In this document: positions 42,252 to 51,745 of the stretch, in pieces
Layout of the letters: every line of letters starts with the position of its first letter
Numbering within the stretch: the first letter of the stretch is position 1
From: Nonomuraea wenchangensis
Lineage (GTDB): Bacteria; Actinomycetota; Actinomycetes; Streptosporangiales; Streptosporangiaceae
Direction: 5' to 3'
NCBI RefSeq assembly: GCF_900111685.1
Contig: NZ_FOHX01000010.1
Span: forward strand, 248,001 to 312,000
DNA length: 64,000 nt
Program-made: the position numbers and the translations under genes
Notes under the pieces: generated by a model
What the model saw: only the letters and a program-made list of their open reading frames with translations
Databases searched by the model: none
What the model was told of the DNA's origin: nothing

Positions 42252-43069
42252 TCCCGCCGGTGACGTGGTTGTACGTCCCCGGCGACCGGCCGGAGCGGTT
42301 CGCCAAGGCGGCCGCGTCCGGGGCCGACGTCGTCATCATCGACCTGGAGGACGCGGTCGTGCCCGCCCGCAAGGACGAGGCCCGCGCCAACGCCGTCGCC
42401 TACCTGCGCGAGCGGCCCGCGGCCGGCGCCGCCGTGCACGTCCGGGTCAACGACTTCACCACGGCGCGGGGCCGGGCGGACCTGGAGGCGGTCGGCGACC
42501 TGGCCGACGGCGTACGGCTGCCGAAGGTCGAGGACCCCGCCGTGCTCGACGGGATCGCGGACGGGCGGGCGTACCCGCTGCTGGAGTCGGCGGCCGGGAT
42601 CCTGCGCGCGGCGGCCGTCGCCGCGCATCCGGCCGTGGCCGGGATCGCGCTCGGCGAGCAGGACCTCGCCGCCGAGCTGTCGATCACCGCCGAGGCCGCC
42701 ATGGACCACCTGCGGCTCCAGGCGGTGCTCGCCGCGGCGGCGGCCGGGCTGCCGCCGGTGCCGATGTCGGTGTATCCCGACGTCAGGGACGAGGACGGGC
42801 TCGCCGCCTCCTGCCTGGCCGGGCGCGCGATGGGCCTGTTCGGCCGGACCGCGATCCACCCCCGGCAGATCCCGGTGATCCGGCGGGCGTTCCGGCCGGG
42901 GGAGGAGGAGGTCGCGCGGGCCGAGGAGGTCGTCGAGGCGGCCGAGCGGGCCGGGCGGGCGGGGCTCGGCGCGGTGGCGCTGCCGGACGGCCGGTTCGTG
43001 GACGCTCCGGTGCTGGCCCGCGCCCGCCGTACGGTCGCGCTCGCCCGCCATCTCGCCGCCGAGGTCTGA
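42248..43069 (+). CDS. HpcH/HpaI-fold CoA-ester lyase (CitE-like)
   Basis: A 273-residue aldolase-fold lyase. TWLYVPGDRPERFAKAAASG, ADVVIIDLEDAVVPARKDEA with metal-binding Glu/Asp, HVRVNDF, VRLPKVEDP, LLESAAGI and GRTAIHPRQIPVI mark the citrate/malyl/citramalyl-CoA lyase family. With the preceding CoA-transferase it could activate and then cleave a 3-hydroxy-dicarboxylate such as citramalate. The exact substrate is inference. Confidence 0.92.
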   Translation: MIPPVTWLYVPGDRPERFAKAAASGADVVIIDLEDAVVPARKDEARANAVAYLRERPAAGAAVHVRVNDFTTARGRADLEAVGDLADGVRLPKVEDPAVLDGIADGRAYPLLESAAGILRAAAVAAHPAVAGIALGEQDLAAELSITAEAAMDHLRLQAVLAAAAAGLPPVPMSVYPDVRDEDGLAASCLAGRAMGLFGRTAIHPRQIPVIRRAFRPGEEEVARAEEVVEAAERAGRAGLGAVALPDGRFVDAPVLARARRTVALARHLAAEV

Positions 43070-43072
43070 CGT

Positions 43073-43711
43073 CTAGGAGCCCGTCCACCAGCGGGACGAC
43101 AGCTCCTCGTCCGTCGCCGCCGGTCCTGGCAGCTCGCGGCGGGCCGGCGGCAGGCGCAGCGCGTCCATCATCAGGGTGAGATAGCGGTGGCGCAGCTCGG
43201 AGATCCGCCGCTCGTCGCCCACCCGGATGGAGGCGATCTGCTCCAGCAGCAGCGCGATGTCGGCGGTGGTGAGGTCGGGGCGCAGCACGCCCGCCTCCAC
43301 CGTGCGCCGGTGGATCTCGGTGGCCAGCGCCCCCGCCCGCATCGCGTCGCGGCCCAGCTCCTCCGTCGGCTGGAACGTCCCGGCCAGCTTGATCGTCAGC
43401 GAGTTGGTGTCGGCGTCCACGATGCCGCGAAGGTAGCCGGCGAACGCCTCCCACGGGTCGCCCTCCTCGGCCAGCGCCCGCTCGGTGACCTCGATGTAGA
43501 GTTTGAGCCCGTCGCCGCACAGCTTCTGCAGCAGGGCCTCCTTGCTGGGATAGCGGCGGTAGAGGGCGCTGATGCCGACGCCCGCCTTCTCGGCGACGGC
43601 GGCGATGGGGGCGCCCGGGTCGGCGGTGAAGACCGCCCGTGCCGCCTGGAGGATCAGCTCGTCGTTCCGCGCGGCCTGTGCCTTGCGGCCGCTCATGGGT
43701 GCGCTGGTCAT
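43073..43711 (-). CDS. TetR-family regulator
   Basis: A 212-residue repressor with helix-turn-helix ILQAARAVFTADPGAPIAAV, AEKAGVGISALYRRYPSKEALL and a helical ligand domain. TATAAT (43718-43723, minus) sits exactly six bases before ATG 43711 and there is no ribosome site, so the message should be leaderless. It diverges from the sugar ABC importer starting at 43830, which it probably controls. Confidence 0.92.
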   Translation of the reverse strand: MTSAPMSGRKAQAARNDELILQAARAVFTADPGAPIAAVAEKAGVGISALYRRYPSKEALLQKLCGDGLKLYIEVTERALAEEGDPWEAFAGYLRGIVDADTNSLTIKLAGTFQPTEELGRDAMRAGALATEIHRRTVEAGVLRPDLTTADIALLLEQIASIRVGDERRISELRHRYLTLMMDALRLPPARRELPGPAATDEELSSRWWTGS

Positions 43712-43829
43712 GCTCGCATTATAGGGAACGAAGTCTTCCGTTCTGCAACTATGCGTGTCCTTATGTCTATACAACACGTTGACACTGATGTAGAACCGGG
43801 CCAAGCCTGTTGGTCTTGGAGGTGTCCTT

Positions 43830-44813
43830 GTGAGACGTACCCCGATCGTGCTGGCACTGTTAGGAGCCCTCGCCCTCACGGGCTGCTCGTCCCCGTCCCC
43901 GGACGGGCAGAGCGCCCAGAGCAGCGCTCCGGCGGCCGGATCCCCGGCCGAAAGCGGCGGCAAGTACGCCGTCATCACCCACGGCGGCGCCGGCGACGCC
44001 TTCTGGGACGTGGTCAAGAACGGCGCGGAGGCCGCCGGGAAGCAGTACGGCGTCACCGTCACCTACCAGGGCGACGGCGACCCGGCCAAGCAGTCGCAGC
44101 TCATCGACCAGGCCGTCGCCGAGAAGGTGGACGGCATCGTGGTCTCCATGGCCAACCCCGACGCGCTGAAGGAGGCGATCGGCAAGGCCGTCACCGCGAA
44201 GATCCCGGTGGTGACGATCAACTCGGGGGCCGACTCCTCCAAGGCGTTCGGCGCGCTCACCCACGTCGGGCAGTCCGAGGACGTGGCCGGGCGCGGCGCG
44301 GGCGAGCAGCTCAAGGCGGCCGGCGTCACCAAGCTGCTGTGCGTCATCCACGAGGCCGGCAACGTCGGCCTCGACCAGCGCTGCAAGGGCGCCGAGGAGA
44401 CCCTCGGCGGCTCCGTCGAACGGCTCCAGGTGGACATCGGCAACCTGGCGGACGTCACGTCCAAGGTCACCGCCAAGCTCCAGTCCGACAAGCAGGTCAA
44501 CGGCGTGCTGGCGCTCAACCCGGCGGTCGCCGTGGCCGCCAGGGACGCCGTCAGGGACTCGGGCTCGACCGCCAAGGTCGCCACCTTCGACCTGTCGGCC
44601 GACGTGGTGGCCGCGATCAAGGCCGGCGAGGTCCTGTTCGCCGTGGACCAGCAGCAGTACCTCCAGGGCTACCTGCCCATCACGTTCCTGCACCTCTACA
44701 CCACCAACCTCAACACCGTGGGCGGCGGCCTGCCGGTCAACACCGGGCCCGGCTTCGTCACCAAGGACAACGCCGACCAGGTCGCCAAGCTGGCGGAGGC
44801 GGGCACCCGATGA
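43830..44813 (+). CDS. Sugar-binding lipoprotein of a CUT2-type ABC importer
   Basis: A 327-residue periplasmic-binding-fold lipoprotein. [11 protein letters not shown] is the lipobox with Cys19; the body shows [54 protein letters not shown], and the hinge-side [13 protein letters not shown] of ribose/rhizopine-type proteins. GGAGG supports GTG 43830. First gene of a three-gene importer; the last codons overlap the permease start (ATGA). Confidence 0.93.
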   Translation: MRRTPIVLALLGALALTGCSSPSPDGQSAQSSAPAAGSPAESGGKYAVITHGGAGDAFWDVVKNGAEAAGKQYGVTVTYQGDGDPAKQSQLIDQAVAEKVDGIVVSMANPDALKEAIGKAVTAKIPVVTINSGADSSKAFGALTHVGQSEDVAGRGAGEQLKAAGVTKLLCVIHEAGNVGLDQRCKGAEETLGGSVERLQVDIGNLADVTSKVTAKLQSDKQVNGVLALNPAVAVAARDAVRDSGSTAKVATFDLSADVVAAIKAGEVLFAVDQQQYLQGYLPITFLHLYTTNLNTVGGGLPVNTGPGFVTKDNADQVAKLAEAGTR

Positions 44814-45865
44814 GCCCGGGGACGGCGCCGGCGACGGAGGTGGCCGCCGACGAGCGGATCGCCCGCGTCGGCCTGGCCCGCCGCCTGCTCATCCGGCCCG
44901 AGCTGGGCGCGGTGGTCGGCGCGGTGCTGGTGTTCGCGTTCTTCGCCGCCCAGTCGCCGGTGTTCCGCTCGCCGGCCGGCGTCGCGAACTGGCTCGACCC
45001 GGCCGCCACGCTCGGCATCATGGCGGTCGCGGTCGCGCTGCTCATGATCGGCGGCGAGTTCGACCTGTCCGCGGGCGTGCTGACCGGCACCAGCGGGCTC
45101 ATCCTGGTCACGCTGGCCACCCGGTTCGGGCTCAACGTGTGGCTCGCCATGCTGGCCGGGCTGGCGGTGGCGCTGGCCGTCGGGTTCGCCAACGGGCTGA
45201 TCGTGACCCGCACCCGGCTGCCCAGCTTCATCGTCACGCTCGGCACGTTCCTCATGCTGCAGGGCGTCAACCTCGGCGTGACCAAGGCCATCACCGGGAC
45301 CGTCCAGGTCGGCGGGCTGCGCAGGGCCGACGGGTACGACGGCGCGAGCACCCTGCTGGCCGGGACCATCGACGTCGGCGGCACCTCGTTCCGGGTGGCG
45401 ATCCTGTGGTGGCTGCTGGTCACGGCGGTGGCGACGTGGGTGCTCATGCGCTCCCGGGCGGGCAACTGGATCTTCGCGGTGGGCGGCGACGAGCGGGCGG
45501 CGCGGGCGGTCGGCGTACCGGCCGCGCGGACGAAGATCGCGCTGTTCATGACGACCGCGTTCGCCGCCTGGCTGGTCGGCTCGATCCTGGCGCTGCGCTA
45601 CACCTCGGTCCAGGCCAACATCGGCATCGGCCAGGAGTTCATCTACATCATCGCGGCGGTCATCGGCGGCTGCCTGCTGACCGGCGGGTACGGCTCGGCC
45701 GTCGGCGCCGCCATCGGCGCGGTCATCTTCGGCATGGCCGACAAGGGCATCGTCTTCCTCGGCTGGGACGCCGACTGGTTCAAGTTCTTCCTGGGCGCGA
45801 TGCTGCTGCTGGCCACGCTGGCCAACCGGCTGGTCCGCCGCTACGCCGAGGAGGTACGGCGTTGA
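44810..45865 (+). CDS. Sugar ABC importer permease (RbsC/FrcC type)
   Basis: A 351-residue BPD_transp_2 permease with about nine membrane segments. [42 protein letters not shown] and [23 protein letters not shown] are diagnostic. It overlaps the binding-protein gene by four bases and the ATPase start by TTGA. It forms the channel with the single ATPase that follows. Confidence 0.93.
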   Translation: MSPGTAPATEVAADERIARVGLARRLLIRPELGAVVGAVLVFAFFAAQSPVFRSPAGVANWLDPAATLGIMAVAVALLMIGGEFDLSAGVLTGTSGLILVTLATRFGLNVWLAMLAGLAVALAVGFANGLIVTRTRLPSFIVTLGTFLMLQGVNLGVTKAITGTVQVGGLRRADGYDGASTLLAGTIDVGGTSFRVAILWWLLVTAVATWVLMRSRAGNWIFAVGGDERAARAVGVPAARTKIALFMTTAFAAWLVGSILALRYTSVQANIGIGQEFIYIIAAVIGGCLLTGGYGSAVGAAIGAVIFGMADKGIVFLGWDADWFKFFLGAMLLLATLANRLVRRYAEEVRR

Positions 45866-46617
45866 TCCTGGAGACCCGCGGCATCGGCAAGAGGTTCGGC
45901 TCGGTGCTGGCGCTGCGCGAGGTGTCGATGGGCGTGGCGGCCGGTGAGGTGCTGTGCGTGCTCGGCGACAACGGCGCCGGCAAGTCGACCCTCATCAAGA
46001 TCCTGTCCGGCGTGCACCAGCACGACACGGGGGCGCTGCTCGTGGACGGCGAGGAGGTGCGCCTGTCGAGCCCGCGCGACGCGCTCGACCGCGGCATCGC
46101 CACCGTCTACCAGGACCTGGCGATGATCCCGCTGATGTCGGTGTGGCGGAACTTCTTCCTCGGCTCCGAGCCGCGCAAGGGCCTCGCCTTCGACGTGGCG
46201 AGGGCCCGCCGGGTGGCCCGCGAGGAGCTGCGGGCCATGGGCATCGACATCCGCGACGTGGACCAGCCGGTCGGCACGCTGTCCGGCGGGGAGCGGCAGT
46301 CGGTGGCGATCGCGCGGGCCGTGCACTTCGGTGCCCGCGTGCTCATCCTCGACGAGCCCACCTCGGCGCTCGGCGTCAAACAGGCCGGGGTGGTGCTGCG
46401 CTACATCGCCCGCGCCCGCGACCGGGGGCTCGCCGTGATCTTCATCACCCACAACCCGCACCACGCCCACCCGGTGGGCGACCGGTTCCTGCTGCTCAAC
46501 CGGGGCGCCGGCATGGGCGAGTACGCCAAGGCCGACATCACCGCGCAGGAGCTGACCGCGCTCATGTCGGGCGGGGCGGAGCTGGAGGAGCTGGCGCACG
46601 AGTTGCGGCGCGAATGA
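45862..46617 (+). CDS. Sugar ABC importer ATPase, single-domain (FrcA type)
   Basis: A 251-residue ATPase with Walker [10 protein letters not shown], signature [14 protein letters not shown], Walker [13 protein letters not shown] and the switch His in ITHN. Most ribose/galactose-type importers use a double-length ATPase; this one has only one domain, as in FrcA, so it must dimerise. GAGGAGG precedes TTG 45862, which overlaps the permease stop. The ATPase matches the permease type, giving a fructose- or ribose-like importer by inference. Confidence 0.92.
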   Translation: MILETRGIGKRFGSVLALREVSMGVAAGEVLCVLGDNGAGKSTLIKILSGVHQHDTGALLVDGEEVRLSSPRDALDRGIATVYQDLAMIPLMSVWRNFFLGSEPRKGLAFDVARARRVAREELRAMGIDIRDVDQPVGTLSGGERQSVAIARAVHFGARVLILDEPTSALGVKQAGVVLRYIARARDRGLAVIFITHNPHHAHPVGDRFLLLNRGAGMGEYAKADITAQELTALMSGGAELEELAHELRRE

Positions 46618-46970
46618 CGCTCTTGGGCGGGAATTGACGGTTCCCGGCGGGTGCCTGGAGGCGGAACGAGGCACAACCATCCGGGCAGGGCGCAACGCGA
46701 GAGCCCGGAGGTCGTCCCGTGACCACGACGGTCAGCAGGAAGGTCGTGCTGGAGCACGGCGGCGAGGAGTGCCTCGACGCCGGGCGGACCTGGTCGCGCG
46801 CATGACCTACCGGATCAGGAGGAACGGCCGGGAGCTGCTGCGGAGCGGCCCGTTATTACGTCGCTCCCGGCCGGGGCCCGCGGGCCCCGGCCGGATCTCA
46901 CGCACCGGCGGGGGTGGGGGAGCGGCCCGTCCACATGGCATGCTCGTGACAGCCGGAAGGAGGCCCCCCG
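46618..46970 (+). other. 353-base gap with a long palindrome and possible mini-ORFs
   Basis: 46719-46805 could encode 28 residues (GTG start behind GGAGG) and 46802-46987 could continue with a Gly/Arg/Pro-rich frame, coupled by ATGA; neither resembles a known protein, and the second runs into the phosphoesterase ribosome site. CCGGCCGGGGCCCGCGGGCCCCGGCCGG at 46869-46896 is a perfect 28-base palindrome, probably the importer terminator. Confidence 0.45.
46869..46896 (+). terminator. 28-base perfect palindrome after the sugar importer
   Basis: Fully self-complementary with central CGCG, so it folds into a hairpin on either strand. No T run. Its position after the importer and before the next gene favours a terminator. 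Confidence 0.65.
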
Positions 46971-47828
46971 TTGCCCGCCCGCCATGATGGCCGCCTGCTC
47001 GCGGTCAGTGACCTGCATGTCACCTACGACGAGAACCGCGCGATCGTCCAGGAGCTGAAACCGTCCTCGCCCGGCGACTGGCTCCTGGTCGCGGGTGACG
47101 TCGCCGACGGACTGGAGGACATCCGCTGGGCGCTGCGGCTGCTCGCGGGCCGCTTCGAGCGGGTGGTGTGGACGCCGGGCAACCACGAGCTGTGGACGCC
47201 GCACGGCGACCCGCCCGAGCTGCGGGGCGTGGCCCGCTACGAGCACCTGGTCGCCATGTGCAGGGAGCTGGGCGTCCTGACGCCGGAGGACCCCTACCCG
47301 CTGTGGGAGGGGCCGGGCGGGCCGGTGCGGATCGTGCCGCTGTTCCTGCTCTACGACTACACGTTCCTGCCGCCGGGCACCTCCTCGAAGGAGGAGGCGC
47401 TGGAGTACGCCCGCGGCACCGGTGTGGTGTGCACCGACGAGTACCTTCTGCACCCGGACCCCTACCCCAGCAGGGAGGCGTGGTGCGCGGCGCGGGTGGC
47501 GGAGACCGAGCGGCGGCTGGCGGAGGCCGGCGACGACGTGCCGCTGGTGTTCGTCAACCACTACCCGCTCGTCCGCGAGCCGACGAACGTGCTGTGGTAC
47601 CCGGAGTTCGCGCAGTGGTGCGGCACCACCGCCACCCGCGACTGGCACCTGCGCTTCCCGACGGCCGCGATGATCTACGGCCACCTGCACATCCCGCGCG
47701 TCACCTGGTATGACGGGGTCCGCTTCGAGGAGGTCTCGCTCGGCTATCCGCGCGAGTGGCGCCGCCGCCCGCCCCGCGACCTGCTGCGCGACGTGCTGGC
47801 GAGCCAGGACCCGCCGCCCGCGCCATGA
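46971..47828 (+). CDS. Calcineurin-like metallophosphoesterase
   Basis: A 285-residue phosphoesterase. Metal-binding motifs appear in order: SDLHVTYD, AGDVAD, PGNHELW, NHYPL and GHLHIPR. TTG 46971 has GGAAGGAGG seven bases upstream. A Trp-rich insertion separates the third and fourth motifs. The substrate is unknown; related actinobacterial genes often sit near phosphopantetheinyl transferases, not seen here. Confidence 0.9.
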   Translation: MPARHDGRLLAVSDLHVTYDENRAIVQELKPSSPGDWLLVAGDVADGLEDIRWALRLLAGRFERVVWTPGNHELWTPHGDPPELRGVARYEHLVAMCRELGVLTPEDPYPLWEGPGGPVRIVPLFLLYDYTFLPPGTSSKEEALEYARGTGVVCTDEYLLHPDPYPSREAWCAARVAETERRLAEAGDDVPLVFVNHYPLVREPTNVLWYPEFAQWCGTTATRDWHLRFPTAAMIYGHLHIPRVTWYDGVRFEEVSLGYPREWRRRPPRDLLRDVLASQDPPPAP

Positions 47829-47834
47829 GCCCGC

Positions 47835-48194
47835 TCACATGAACGCCTGGGCCAGGGCGGCCCCGCAGTACGCCGCGCCGAGCCCGGCGACGACGCCGGC
47901 GGCGGCGTTGGCCACGGCGTGGAAGCGGGCGCCCACCTCCAGCAGCCGCACCGTCTCGTAGCCGAACGTCGAGTACGTCGTCAGCGCCCCGCAGAACCCG
48001 GTGCCGGCCAGCGCCATCAGCGCGCCGTCCGCCGGCAGCGCGACGAGGAACCCCAGCAGCGCCGACCCGGCCACGTTGACGGCGAGCGTCCCCCAGGGGA
48101 AGACCGTGTCGTGCCGGGCCTGCACCGCCCGGTCGGCGAGGTAGCGCAGCGGCGCGCCGACCGCCGCGCCGGCCACGATGAGCAGCAGCGTCAT
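47835..48194 (-). CDS. crcB: CrcB/Fluc fluoride channel, second subunit
   Basis: A 119-residue four-helix protein with [31 protein letters not shown] and [20 protein letters not shown], where the NVxGSxxLG and TTYSTF motifs line the fluoride pores. It overlaps the first crcB by four bases (ATGA). Two different Fluc genes side by side usually form a heterodimer that expels fluoride. Confidence 0.94.
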   Translation of the reverse strand: MTLLLIVAGAAVGAPLRYLADRAVQARHDTVFPWGTLAVNVAGSALLGFLVALPADGALMALAGTGFCGALTTYSTFGYETVRLLEVGARFHAVANAAAGVVAGLGAAYCGAALAQAFM

Positions 48195-48649
48195 CCCGCC
48201 GCCCGCCTGCCGGCGACCCGCCGGGTCAGCCACATGCCGGCGGCGACGGCGGCCAGCGCCACGGCCATCGTGGCGGCCAGGTAGGCCAGCCCGACGAGCG
48301 GCGCGCCCGCCTCGACCGCCCGCCGCGCGTCCACCACGTACGTCGAGAACGTCGTGTACCCGCCCAGCACCCCCACGCCCAGGAACGGCCGCACGAGCCG
48401 GTGCGCCGGCCGCACCTCGGTGATCACCACCATGAGCACCCCGATGAGCAGGCAACCCGACACGTTGACCCAGAACGTCGCCCACGGGAACCCGTCCGGC
48501 GGAGCGGGCAGCGCGGACTGCAGGCCGTGGCGGGCCAGCGCCCCGAGCGCGCCGCCGGCCGCGATCGCGGCCAGGACCGGCCAGTGCAGCTCGGCGCGCT
48601 GCGCCGGGACGTGAAGATCGACGTCCGGATCGATCGGGCGTTCGGTCAC
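48191..48649 (-). CDS. crcB: CrcB/Fluc fluoride channel, first subunit
   Basis: A 152-residue partner with an N-terminal His/Asp-rich extension, then [32 protein letters not shown] and [27 protein letters not shown] precedes GTG 48649. No fluoride-riboswitch fold was found in the 70-base leader, so control is not obvious. Confidence 0.93.
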   Translation of the reverse strand: MTERPIDPDVDLHVPAQRAELHWPVLAAIAAGGALGALARHGLQSALPAPPDGFPWATFWVNVSGCLLIGVLMVVITEVRPAHRLVRPFLGVGVLGGYTTFSTYVVDARRAVEAGAPLVGLAYLAATMAVALAAVAAGMWLTRRVAGRRAAG

Positions 48650-48722
48650 ATAACCCTCCCGTGTCGGAACAACTCAAGCCGGGAATTTCTCTAGAGATCT
48701 GGAAGCGCGCTCGGAGGCCCGA

Positions 48723-49436
48723 TTGAGCACGAAGGACGCCCTCGCCCTTCTCGCAGGAGCCATCATCGTCGTTTCCCTCGTCGGCACGGCCAGGACGCCA
48801 CCGGCGACGGCGGCCAGCCCGCTGGGCAACACCGGCGGCACCTTACCCGGTCTGGCCCCCATCATCTCCGACGCCGACAAGGCCGAGGCACGCGCCCTCA
48901 TCCGGCGGCTGCGCACCCGGGGGCTCGGCCCCAACGCCGGCTACGACCGCGCCCGCTACGGCGAGAACTGGGCCGACACCGCGCCCGGCGTGCCGTACGC
49001 GGGGAACGGCTGCCGCACCCGCGACGACCTGCTGGCCCGCGACGGCCGGAACGTGAAGTACCGCGCCGGCTCGCGCTGCGAGGTCGTGTCGCTCACGCTG
49101 GACGACCCCTACACCGGCCGGCGCATCCGCTGGCGCAAGGACCGCGCGGGCGAGGTGCAGGTCGATCACGTGGTGCCGCTCAACTACGGCTGGCGCATGG
49201 GCGCGCCGCGCTGGCCGATGTCGAAGCGGCTCGACTTCGCCAACGACCCGCTCAACCTGCTGCCCGTGTACGGCGCCGCGAACGAGGAGAAGGACGCCGC
49301 GGGGCCGTCGGGCTGGCTGCCGCCGCAGCGGCGGGTGCGCTGCGCGTACGTCACCCGCTTCGCGCAGGTCGCCGCGAAGTACGGAGTCCCGGTCACCCCG
49401 GCGGACAAGAAGGCGATGCTCGCCCAGTGCAGATGA
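48723..49436 (+). CDS. Secreted HNH nuclease (DUF1524/GmrSD-type domain)
   Basis: A 237-residue exported protein. A signal peptide (LALLAGAIIVVSLVGTA, cleavage near TAA-S) is followed by a DUF1524 HNH domain with GEVQVDHVVPLNYGW carrying the catalytic His, RLDFANDPLNLLPV and NEEKDAAGPSGWLPP. GGAGG precedes TTG 48723. Such secreted nucleases degrade external DNA for nutrients or attack competitors. Confidence 0.9.
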   Translation: MSTKDALALLAGAIIVVSLVGTARTPPATAASPLGNTGGTLPGLAPIISDADKAEARALIRRLRTRGLGPNAGYDRARYGENWADTAPGVPYAGNGCRTRDDLLARDGRNVKYRAGSRCEVVSLTLDDPYTGRRIRWRKDRAGEVQVDHVVPLNYGWRMGAPRWPMSKRLDFANDPLNLLPVYGAANEEKDAAGPSGWLPPQRRVRCAYVTRFAQVAAKYGVPVTPADKKAMLAQCR

Positions 49437-49445
49437 CGAGGACGA

Positions 49446-50297
49446 TCAGCGCGGGTCGATCCAGTCGAAGCCGCGGCCGAAGGTCTGGGCGGCCAGCACC
49501 CGCTGCCCCGCCGTGCTGGGGTGGAAGAAGTCCCACTTGCTGACGTGCTCCAGCGTGAACGGGAAGGAGAAGACCGCCCCGCCGTCGGTGCCGCACTGCG
49601 GGCCGTAGGCGGCGCAGACCTCGGCGGCGGCCCGGTTGTAGCCGATCACCCGGGCGCGTACCCGGGCCCGGCGCTCGACGTCGGCCTTCTTCGTCGAGCT
49701 CGGGTTGGTCAGCATCGTCGGGCAGACCCGGCCGAGCGTCCAGAACGTACGGGCCACAGGGTTGTCCTTGCCGACCTGCCACAGCCGCCGCAGGTCGGGG
49801 ATGCTCGCGAACAGCACCCGGGCCTGCGGCATCCCGGCGCGCAGCGTGGCCAGCGCGGTCTCCAGGCGCTGCCGGTAGGTGGCGACCGGGGTCATGGCCT
49901 TCTCGGTGCGTACGCAGGCGTCGGTGGCGCCGATGAGCACGGTCACGTAGTCGGCCTTGGCCTCGATCGCCTTGTTCACCTGGCCGAGCAGGTCGGCGCT
50001 GGTCGCTCCGGGGGAGGCGAAGTTGAGATTGTGGCCCTGGAGCGTTCCAGACAGCTTCGACAGGCGCAGGTAGTGGCTGGAGACGGCGGCGTGGTCGCCC
50101 GCCGACCAGGAGCGCGAGGTGCAGGAGACATACCAGCCGCAGGCGTTGAAGCCGGTGGAGATGGAGTCGCCGAGAGCGGCCATGACCTCGGGGACCGGCT
50201 CGGCGAAGGACGCGGGGGTCGCGGCGGCGGCCGGAGCCGCGAGCGGACCGGAGAGGACACTGGCTGCGGCGAGAACAGGGGCCAGGCGACCGAACAT
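49446..50297 (-). CDS. Secreted SGNH/GDSL hydrolase
   Basis: A 283-residue secreted esterase/lipase. Signal peptide to about residue 26; catalytic Ser in ALGDSISTGF, oxyanion Gly in FASPGATSADL, Asn in LIGATDACV and catalytic Asp-His in WDFFHPSTAGQ. Six cysteines may pair. TACCTT (50305-50310, minus) ends seven bases before the ATG, a leaderless layout. Substrate may be acyl glycans or lipids. Confidence 0.9.
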   Translation of the reverse strand: MFGRLAPVLAAASVLSGPLAAPAAAATPASFAEPVPEVMAALGDSISTGFNACGWYVSCTSRSWSAGDHAAVSSHYLRLSKLSGTLQGHNLNFASPGATSADLLGQVNKAIEAKADYVTVLIGATDACVRTEKAMTPVATYRQRLETALATLRAGMPQARVLFASIPDLRRLWQVGKDNPVARTFWTLGRVCPTMLTNPSSTKKADVERRARVRARVIGYNRAAAEVCAAYGPQCGTDGGAVFSFPFTLEHVSKWDFFHPSTAGQRVLAAQTFGRGFDWIDPR

Positions 50298-50513
50298 GGC
50301 CCCAAAGGTAGAGAGCCGGCCGGCCCCCGGCCATCGCGTCGGGGCAGGTCTGCCGTTTCAGGACCGACTTCATATGGCGGCTTGACAGGCCGAAGGCCGG
50401 ACGGCCGTGCCGGCTCCCCAGGCGTTCCGCTTTTTTCCGGATTTGCTTGCCTTAACGTGGCATTCATGGGGGTCAGAGTCGAACATGTTCAGGTGACGCA
50501 TAGCATGTCTTGA

Positions 50514-51740
50514 GTGAGTGTCGCGCTCGGAACAACCCGCCCGCTGCCGGTTCGCACCACACCGGTCGGCGATCCCGGCGACCTGCTGGCCTCCCTGCCC
50601 AGGTCGTCGCCGTACGCCTGGATCAGGAACGGCGAGGGGATCGTCGGATGGGGTGAGGCGGCCCGCGTCGCCGTGCCCCCGGGCTCGGGCCGCTTCGCCT
50701 GGGCCCGCGAGTGGCTGGCCGGCGTGCTCGGCGGAGCCGGGCTCCCCGGCGCGGGAGGACCGGGCACCGGCCCGGTCGCCTTCGGCAACTTCACCTTCGA
50801 CGAGGACGCGCCCGGCTCGGTGCTCGTCGTGCCGCAGGCCGTGCTGGCCCGCCGCGACGGCCGCGCCTGGCTGACCACGATCGGCGACGCGCCGCTGGAG
50901 ACCGTCACGCCGGTGCTCGACCCCGGCCGCATCAGCTACGGCGACGGCAGCCTCACCGCCCCCGAGTGGGAGCACGTGGTGGCCCGCGCCGCCGCCCGCA
51001 TCCGCGACGGCGAGCTGGAGAAGGTCGTGCTCGCCCGCGACCTGGTCGCCACCGCCGAGCGGGCCATCGACGTGCGGCTGCTGCTGTCGCGGCTGGCCGG
51101 CCGCTACCCCGAGTGCTACACGTTCTCCGTCGCCGGGCTGGTCGGCGCCACGCCCGAGCTGCTCATCCGGCGCACCGGCCAGGAGATCGAGTCGCTGGTG
51201 CTGGCCGGCACGACCGCGCGCGGCACCGGCCCCGCCGACGACCTCGCCCGCGGGGCAGCGCTGCTCGCCTCCGCCAAGGACCGGCACGAGCACGAGTGCG
51301 CGATCGCCTCCGTACGCACCGCGCTCGGGCCGCTCTGCTCGTCGCTGGAGACGCCCGACGAGCCCGAACTGCTCGTCCTGCCCAACGTCCAGCACCTCGC
51401 CAGCCACGTCACCGGGCGGCTCGCCGACGGGGCGTCGGTGCTCGACGTGGTCGCCGCCATGCACCCGACGGCGGCCGTCGGCGGCACCCCGACCGACCTG
51501 GCGTCCAAGGTCATCCGCGAGCTGGAGGGCATGGACCGCGCCGGCTACGCCGGGCCGGTCGGCTGGATCGACGCCAACGGCGACGGCGAGTGGGGCATCG
51601 CGCTGCGGTCGGGGCTCGTACGCGGGCGGCGGGCCCGGCTGTTCGCCGGCTGCGGCATCATGGGCGACTCCGACCCGGCCGCCGAACTGGCCGAGGCGCA
51701 GGCCAAGTTCCGCGTCATGCAGTACGCCCTGGAGGGATAG
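50514..51740 (+). CDS. menF: Isochorismate synthase (menaquinone or siderophore branch)
   Basis: A 408-residue chorismate-using enzyme. LEKVVLARDLVA, YTFSVAGLVGATPELLIRR, VLAGTTARGTG, KDRHEHECAI, LPNVQHLASHVTG and MHPTAAVGGTPTD are the anthranilate/isochorismate family motifs; the EIES and MGDSDPAAELAEAQAKF ends favour isochorismate synthase. TAGCAT at 50501-50506 lies seven bases before GTG 50514. It could serve menaquinone or a salicylate/DHB siderophore; no neighbour decides. Confidence 0.9.
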   Translation: MSVALGTTRPLPVRTTPVGDPGDLLASLPRSSPYAWIRNGEGIVGWGEAARVAVPPGSGRFAWAREWLAGVLGGAGLPGAGGPGTGPVAFGNFTFDEDAPGSVLVVPQAVLARRDGRAWLTTIGDAPLETVTPVLDPGRISYGDGSLTAPEWEHVVARAAARIRDGELEKVVLARDLVATAERAIDVRLLLSRLAGRYPECYTFSVAGLVGATPELLIRRTGQEIESLVLAGTTARGTGPADDLARGAALLASAKDRHEHECAIASVRTALGPLCSSLETPDEPELLVLPNVQHLASHVTGRLADGASVLDVVAAMHPTAAVGGTPTDLASKVIRELEGMDRAGYAGPVGWIDANGDGEWGIALRSGLVRGRRARLFAGCGIMGDSDPAAELAEAQAKFRVMQYALEG

Positions 51741-51745
51741 GACGC

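Noticed and set aside
48650-48722. Fluoride riboswitch before crcB
   Set aside because: The leader is too short and lacks the conserved riboswitch core; only a ribosome site is present.
50481-50490. GAACATGTTC as a LexA box before menF
   Set aside because: The half-sites GAAC/GTTC are two bases apart, not four as in actinobacterial SOS boxes.
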